In this document: positions 1 through 2,391 of the stretch, piece by piece
Numbering within the stretch: position 1 is the stretch's first letter
Layout of the letters: each line of letters opens with the position of its first letter
Assembly (NCBI GenBank): GCA_035558335.1
Contig: DATMCM010000122.1
Coordinates: 1 to 5,318 of the forward strand
Origin: Onstottus_B sp035558335
GTDB taxonomy: Bacteria > Acidobacteriota > Blastocatellia > UBA7656
Length of the DNA: 5,318 nt
Direction: 5' to 3'
Notes under the pieces: model-generated
What the model saw: the letters and a program-made list of their open reading frames with translations, nothing else
Told to the model about the DNA's origin: nothing
Database searches by the model: none
Position numbers and translations under genes: made by a program

Positions 1-1311
1 CAACCCAGCGAATCCGATGAGGTGGCTGATACTGAGGCCAAGATGTCTGGCGCGAGCAAGCTGACGCTCGTCGATTGCCTCACACCCATCGAGTCGGTGA
101 CGGTGCTTGATTCTTGGCGAGTCTGCAAAGATCGACTCGAATACTCGCAAGACCTGATCGACGGCCTCATGCCTGCTGACGTGAACCAGCAATTGCCAGT
201 TCGCATCATGCCACGGCTGCATTCGAGTCTTGAGGTCATCATCGTCGTGGTTGAGCGACTTGCCCTCGATTTTGGTAAGCAGCGGTTCGGCGAGCGCCCG
301 TTGACCTGGTTCCAACCCATCGGCGGTGAACTCTATGCCGACAAACGAGAGTCGATCATTACCCTGGCCCGGCCGGATGCCTGCGACGCGTGGGAGATTG
401 TTGGCCGGCACTAATGCCGCTCGAAGGCGCAGCGGCGTGGCTGGGTCGCTGGCCAGATCCAGGATTAACCGAACCTCCTCCTGTCCCCATAGCGCGCCTA
501 CTCCAGCATCATAAACTGTTGTGCACCCCTTCCCCGCCCACTCCCGAGCGAGTCTGGTGCAGTCCCTCAGCTTTTGTTCGAAAGTAAACGGAGGAAAAGT
601 TTCGAAGAAAGGCGCGAATGATGCAGCGCCTACAAGCTCGCCAGTCAGCTCGTGACCGCTCCCGTTTGCCTCGGGCATTCGAGTGCTCACCATATCGAGG
701 CCTCTGTGGTTTACATAAGCTACCTCTGACGATTGCGCCATCACGAAGATCGGATTGGCCATCGACGCTTTATCCAGTTCTTCAGCTGTTAGTGGCATTT
801 CGCCCGGCGCCGATCGCGAAGGATCATACCCAAATGCCAGTACCCATTCTCCGGCGGTCTTGTTACTTGCAACTTCGCCAATCGCGTCGAGCATTTGCTG
901 CCGTCGCGGCGTCGCGAGCGGGGAAACGTTTAGCCAGCGGTATCTGGTCGCAGCGGTCCAGGCAAGATGGACGTGTGGGTCTATGAATCCGGGCATCAAA
1001 GCGCGTCCCTCGAGATCGATCATCCTGGTACGCGCGGTGTGGGATTCAAATACTTTCTTGCGGTCTCCGAGGGCGACGATCTTGCCATCCTTGATGGCCA
1101 TCGCTTCGACCTCGGGCAGCTGGTCATCTACGGTGATGATGGGCCCGCCGAAGAATATTACCGAGCGGGGTTTCTCCAGGCTCGCGTCGAAGTCAGCATA
1201 GTCCAGGCGCCAATCCGCCGCCAGAAGCCGTCTAGTGGGGGCGTCTTCTGTCCAACCCAGACCAGCAGCATTCCGAAGCTGACCTGGAACCGAATTCCTG
1301 TCAAGAGACAT
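1..1311 (-). CDS. Amidohydrolase family protein, YtcJ/NfdA-like (amidohydrolase 3 type); 3' end beyond the left edge
   Basis: The frame is open for 437 codons from an ATG at 1311-1309 to the left edge with no stop, so the C-terminus is outside the window. Family members usually have about 530-580 residues, so about 100-140 are missing. Seen: a beta-rich start around residues 51-80 (ITVDD, AMAIKDGKIVALGD), the metal-binding strand MPGFIDPHVH with H113 and H115, WVLAFGYDP (156-164), AYVN (198-201), KGCTTVYDAG (261-270), GIEFTADG (325-332), LLVH with H377, and HRHRLDGC (403-410). The order matches metal-dependent hydrolases that cleave amide or formamide bonds; the substrate cannot be told. Odd points: Glu327 sits where the family usually has Lys, and Gly409 where an EH motif usually gives a metal ligand. 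The NGD after the VH is replaced by SRH. There is also a 50-residue N-terminal extension. A GGGAG six bases before the ATG supports this start, and no other in-frame start precedes the fold. No signal peptide is visible. Family is fairly sure; activity is uncertain. Confidence 0.88.
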   Translation of the reverse strand, partial: MSLDRNSVPGQLRNAAGLGWTEDAPTRRLLAADWRLDYADFDASLEKPRSVIFFGGPIITVDDQLPEVEAMAIKDGKIVALGDRKKVFESHTARTRMIDLEGRALMPGFIDPHVHLAWTAATRYRWLNVSPLATPRRQQMLDAIGEVASNKTAGEWVLAFGYDPSRSAPGEMPLTAEELDKASMANPIFVMAQSSEVAYVNHRGLDMVSTRMPEANGSGHELTGELVGAASFAPFFETFPPFTFEQKLRDCTRLAREWAGKGCTTVYDAGVGALWGQEEVRLILDLASDPATPLRLRAALVPANNLPRVAGIRPGQGNDRLSFVGIEFTADGLEPGQRALAEPLLTKIEGKSLNHDDDDLKTRMQPWHDANWQLLVHVSRHEAVDQVLRVFESIFADSPRIKHRHRLDGCEAIDERQLARARHLGLSISHLIGFAGL

Positions 1312-1317
1312 GCCCCG

Positions 1318-1322
1318 CTCCC
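1318..1322 (-). promoter_or_regulatory. Ribosome binding site of the amidohydrolase
   Basis: On the minus strand CTGGGAG precedes the ATG at 1311, with six bases between GGGAG and the start codon. The spacing is normal, and it decides for the ATG at 1311, which adds a 50-residue extension before the recognisable amidohydrolase fold. Confidence 0.6.
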
Positions 1323-1325
1323 AGG

Positions 1326-1351
1326 TTAGATCTTTGTGTGGCCTTAGATCT
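1326..1351. repeat. Two direct copies of TTAGATCT upstream of the amidohydrolase
   Basis: TTAGATCT occurs at 1326-1333 and again at 1344-1351, 18 bases apart, with 10 bases between them. Each contains the palindrome AGATCT. They lie just upstream of the amidohydrolase ribosome binding site, in the 160-base gap after the small gene. They could be a regulator site near the start, or chance. I saw no convincing sigma-70 promoter in this gap (1312-1471) and no strong terminator; only a five-base stem (GAGCC/GGCTC) follows the upstream stop. Confidence 0.35.
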
Positions 1352-1471
1352 CACCCTACCGTGTCTTCTCGGACACCGATCTCTTATCAGCAATCCAAGG
1401 CAGCACTAACAATCAACCAAATCCGAAACCGCGATAAGCACCAGCGTGGCGGGAGCCGTGGCAAGGCTCGC

Positions 1472-1876
1472 TCAGGATTGCCTCCCTTCAACGAGAGCGA
1501 CAAACGAAGCGCGCAACTCTTTGAATATGATCAGAGTCCTTGCCAGCAACCCCGGTCTGAAGTCAGCAATCCCGCTCCCATCACGTTCGCGAACACGCCG
1601 GCCTCCTCGACGCACCGAATTCGTAACCTGAGAAGTCGCCAGGTCTTCCCAGTAGTACCCGCCCTGGGTCGTCCAGGTGTCGGGTCTGAAGCCCCGTCTT
1701 GCTCCGCAATCGAGACAAACTCGATAGGTTTCACCGCTAAGCGTAAAGGGACGGCTTAGCTCACGATGCCGGCATTTGAAGATGCCTCTGACCGCTCCAC
1801 CGAGGCTCGATTCCCGGCGGAAACCACCGCCTCGCACGGATTGTGGCTGCATACGTATGTAATTGGTCTGCGCCAT
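1472..1876 (-). CDS. Small conserved-looking protein with a C-x-H ... C-x-x-C putative zinc site
   Basis: This 134-residue protein has no assigned function that I know. Its core (about residues 28-70) reads FKCRHRELSRPFTLSG, TYRVCLDCGARRGF, then DTW. The four likely metal ligands are C35, H37, C54 and C57, a zinc-ribbon-like arrangement. From memory, short proteins with this CRHRE-SRPFT...YRVCLxCG pattern are frequent in Acidobacteriota; this needs a search. The basic tail (residues 85-134, rich in Arg) is not recognised, and its hydrophobic patch (LLARTLIIF) is too short to call a membrane segment. The start at 1876 is favoured because GAGGAA lies seven bases upstream; a second ATG at codon 9 lacks such a site. 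It lies downstream of the predicted sigma-54 promoter and upstream of the amidohydrolase on the same strand, so co-expression is plausible but not proven. The overlapping plus-strand frames look like shadows. Confidence 0.72.
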   Translation of the reverse strand: MAQTNYIRMQPQSVRGGGFRRESSLGGAVRGIFKCRHRELSRPFTLSGETYRVCLDCGARRGFRPDTWTTQGGYYWEDLATSQVTNSVRRGGRRVRERDGSGIADFRPGLLARTLIIFKELRASFVALVEGRQS

Positions 1877-1882
1877 AACCGA

Positions 1883-1888
1883 TTCCTC
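1883..1888 (-). promoter_or_regulatory. Ribosome binding site of the small C-x-H/C-x-x-C protein
   Basis: The minus strand reads GAGGAA then TCGGTT before the ATG at 1876. This is a strong Shine-Dalgarno match at normal spacing. It selects the first ATG over the ATG at codon 9 and supports the gene being real. Confidence 0.65.
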
Positions 1889-1889
1889 A

Positions 1890-1916
1890 TCGATCTCCAG
1901 CTAGCTCAGAGATCGA
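1890..1916. repeat. Eight-base inverted repeat next to the ribosome binding site
   Basis: TCGATCTC (1890-1897) and GAGATCGA (1909-1916) are exact inverted copies around an 11-base centre that itself contains AGCTAGCT. On the minus strand the dyad ends two bases before the GAGGAA of the small gene and covers the stop codon of the 44-residue ORF. It could be an operator, or an RNA hairpin that affects translation of the downstream gene. Confidence 0.45.
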
Positions 1917-2040
1917 GCGCCCGTCCTCCGATGTCGATCAAGCAGTCCACCGCAATAAGCTCGGCGTTCAAATCCAGACGGAATCCGACTACTTTGAGAG
2001 AACGAACGGCTTGTTTGGGAATATGGTGTCGGGAACTCAT
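1906..2040 (-). CDS. Possible 44-residue small protein, unknown
   Basis: An ATG-started frame at 2040 reads MSSRHHIPKQ, then AVRSLKVVGFRLDLNAE, and ends LIDIGGRALDL before TGA at 1908-1906. It looks protein-like: an alternating hydrophobic/charged pattern that could form a small beta-rich or alpha-beta piece, with one Cys at residue 33. It sits between the predicted sigma-54 start (about 2197) and the small zinc-site gene, 29 bases before the latter, as a first gene of an operon would. Against it: the only purine-rich stretch (ACAAGG) touches the ATG with no spacer, no other in-frame start exists after the upstream stop, and I recognise no family. It could be a chance ORF or a decayed fragment. 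Confidence 0.28.
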   Translation of the reverse strand: MSSRHHIPKQAVRSLKVVGFRLDLNAELIAVDCLIDIGGRALDL

Positions 2041-2100
2041 CCTTGTCGCACTATGTTTCGGGGCGTGCTCGGATGGATCCCTGATTGGGTGTCGTCATTG

Positions 2101-2126
2101 GACCGGCCCGTTAACCCATCCCGGTC
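2101..2126. repeat. Six-base inverted repeat in the leader
   Basis: GACCGG (2101-2106) and CCGGTC (2121-2126) are inverted copies around a 14-base centre containing GTTAAC. On the minus strand the repeat would lie in the transcript leader about 70-100 bases after the predicted sigma-54 start. It may form a GC-rich hairpin; no U run follows, so it is not a typical terminator. Function unknown. Confidence 0.35.
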
Positions 2127-2208
2127 TTAAGTTCGTCCGGGCACATCCTCCTGAACCAGCTCAGCCAGACATCACACAATAGTGCGGGACGCTGGCGAGC
2201 GAAAGCGG

Positions 2209-2224
2209 GCAATCTTTATGCCAA
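2209..2224 (-). promoter_or_regulatory. Sigma-54 (RpoN) promoter, -24/-12 element
   Basis: Read on the minus strand the site is TTGGCA, six bases (TAAAGA), then TTGC. It matches the sigma-54 consensus TTGGCAC-N5-TTGC except at one or two weak positions, and the GG and GC pairs are separated by the required ten bases. The -12 C is at 2209, so transcription should start near 2197 and run toward the small protein and the amidohydrolase. The gene directly upstream encodes a GAFTGA-containing sigma-54 activator, which raises the prior considerably. I found no other site with this spacing in the intergenic parts I checked. A chance match is possible, since the motif is only ten informative bases. 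Confidence 0.68.
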
Positions 2225-2310
2225 CGCGCTCCCGACGGATTACGAGACGGTTAAGTCACTCAGGTGAGCGTCTTTCGTTATCTTAAGCTTATGTTGGTTG
2301 GATCTACGCT

Positions 2311-2367
2311 AGACCCACGACGGGCTATGGAAACTTCTAAATATCGTAGAAGTCATTGAGTGGGTCT
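2311..2367. repeat. Outer inverted repeat flanking the inner dyad
   Basis: AGACCCAC (2311-2318) and GTGGGTCT (2360-2367) are exact eight-base inverted copies, 41 bases apart, and enclose the inner dyad at 2333-2353. The spacers to the inner dyad are unequal (14 and 6 bases), which fits two separate half-sites or a two-step RNA stem. The structure starts 24 bases after the regulator's stop codon on the minus strand. No U run follows, so a simple intrinsic terminator is less likely. Confidence 0.5.
2333..2353. promoter_or_regulatory. Candidate upstream activator (enhancer) site: 21-base dyad
   Basis: ACTTCTA (2333-2339), a 7-base centre, and TAGAAGT (2347-2353) form a perfect dyad of the size bound by dimeric Fis-type helix-turn-helix activators. 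Its centre is about 146 bases upstream of the start predicted from the sigma-54 element; enhancer sites of this protein class typically lie 80-150 bases upstream. The obvious candidate binder is the regulator encoded just upstream. Alternative: a 3' stem-loop of the regulator mRNA, as the site lies about 40 bases after its stop codon. Confidence 0.42.
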
Positions 2368-2391
2368 CGTTCGCAGCTAGAGCAGGCTATT

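Larger units (their letters stand above)
1877..2391. other. Intergenic regulatory region between the regulator and the small gene
   Basis: This 515-base stretch has no long convincing gene. On the minus strand, in order, it holds the nested inverted repeats (2367-2311), an AT-rich patch around 2279-2291 resembling a weak IHF site, the sigma-54 element (2224-2209), a leader with the GACCGG dyad, the possible 44-residue ORF, and the dyad before the small gene's ribosome binding site. A five-base stem (CTAGA 2377-2381, TCTAG 2391-2395) overlaps the regulator's stop codon. A plus-strand frame covering 1766-2182 has no recognisable sequence and overlaps the small gene, so it is treated as a shadow. 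Confidence 0.6.

Noticed and set aside
22..414. 130-residue plus-strand ORF
   Set aside because: It lies opposite the continuous amidohydrolase frame, which has clear family motifs; no motif is recognisable in this ORF.
618..1329. Three overlapping plus-strand ORFs (618-986, 755-1201, 967-1329)
   Set aside because: All are antisense to the amidohydrolase and mutually overlapping, with low-complexity or unrecognised protein sequence.
1376..1425. Sigma-70 promoter upstream of the amidohydrolase (TTGTTA, 17 bases, TGATAA, minus strand)
   Set aside because: The -10 part matches the consensus poorly, and such matches are common by chance.
1444..1471. Short GAGCC/GGCTC stem after the small gene as a terminator
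   Set aside because: The stem is only five bases and no T run follows on the minus strand.
2111..2146. Eleven-residue mini-ORF after AGGAGG in the leader (minus strand)
   Set aside because: The AGGAGG abuts the ATG with no spacer, so initiation there is doubtful, and the peptide has no run of a single amino acid as in attenuation leaders.
1310..2182. Plus-strand ORFs 1310-1759 and 1766-2182
   Set aside because: They overlap the small C-x-H/C-x-x-C gene on the other strand, which has a better ribosome binding site and a coherent motif; their own sequences are Arg/Ser/Pro-rich and unrecognised.
2188..2206. Plus-strand sigma-54-like TGGCGAGC...GC
   Set aside because: The GG to GC spacing is off by one and the TT before GC is missing; no plus-strand gene follows.
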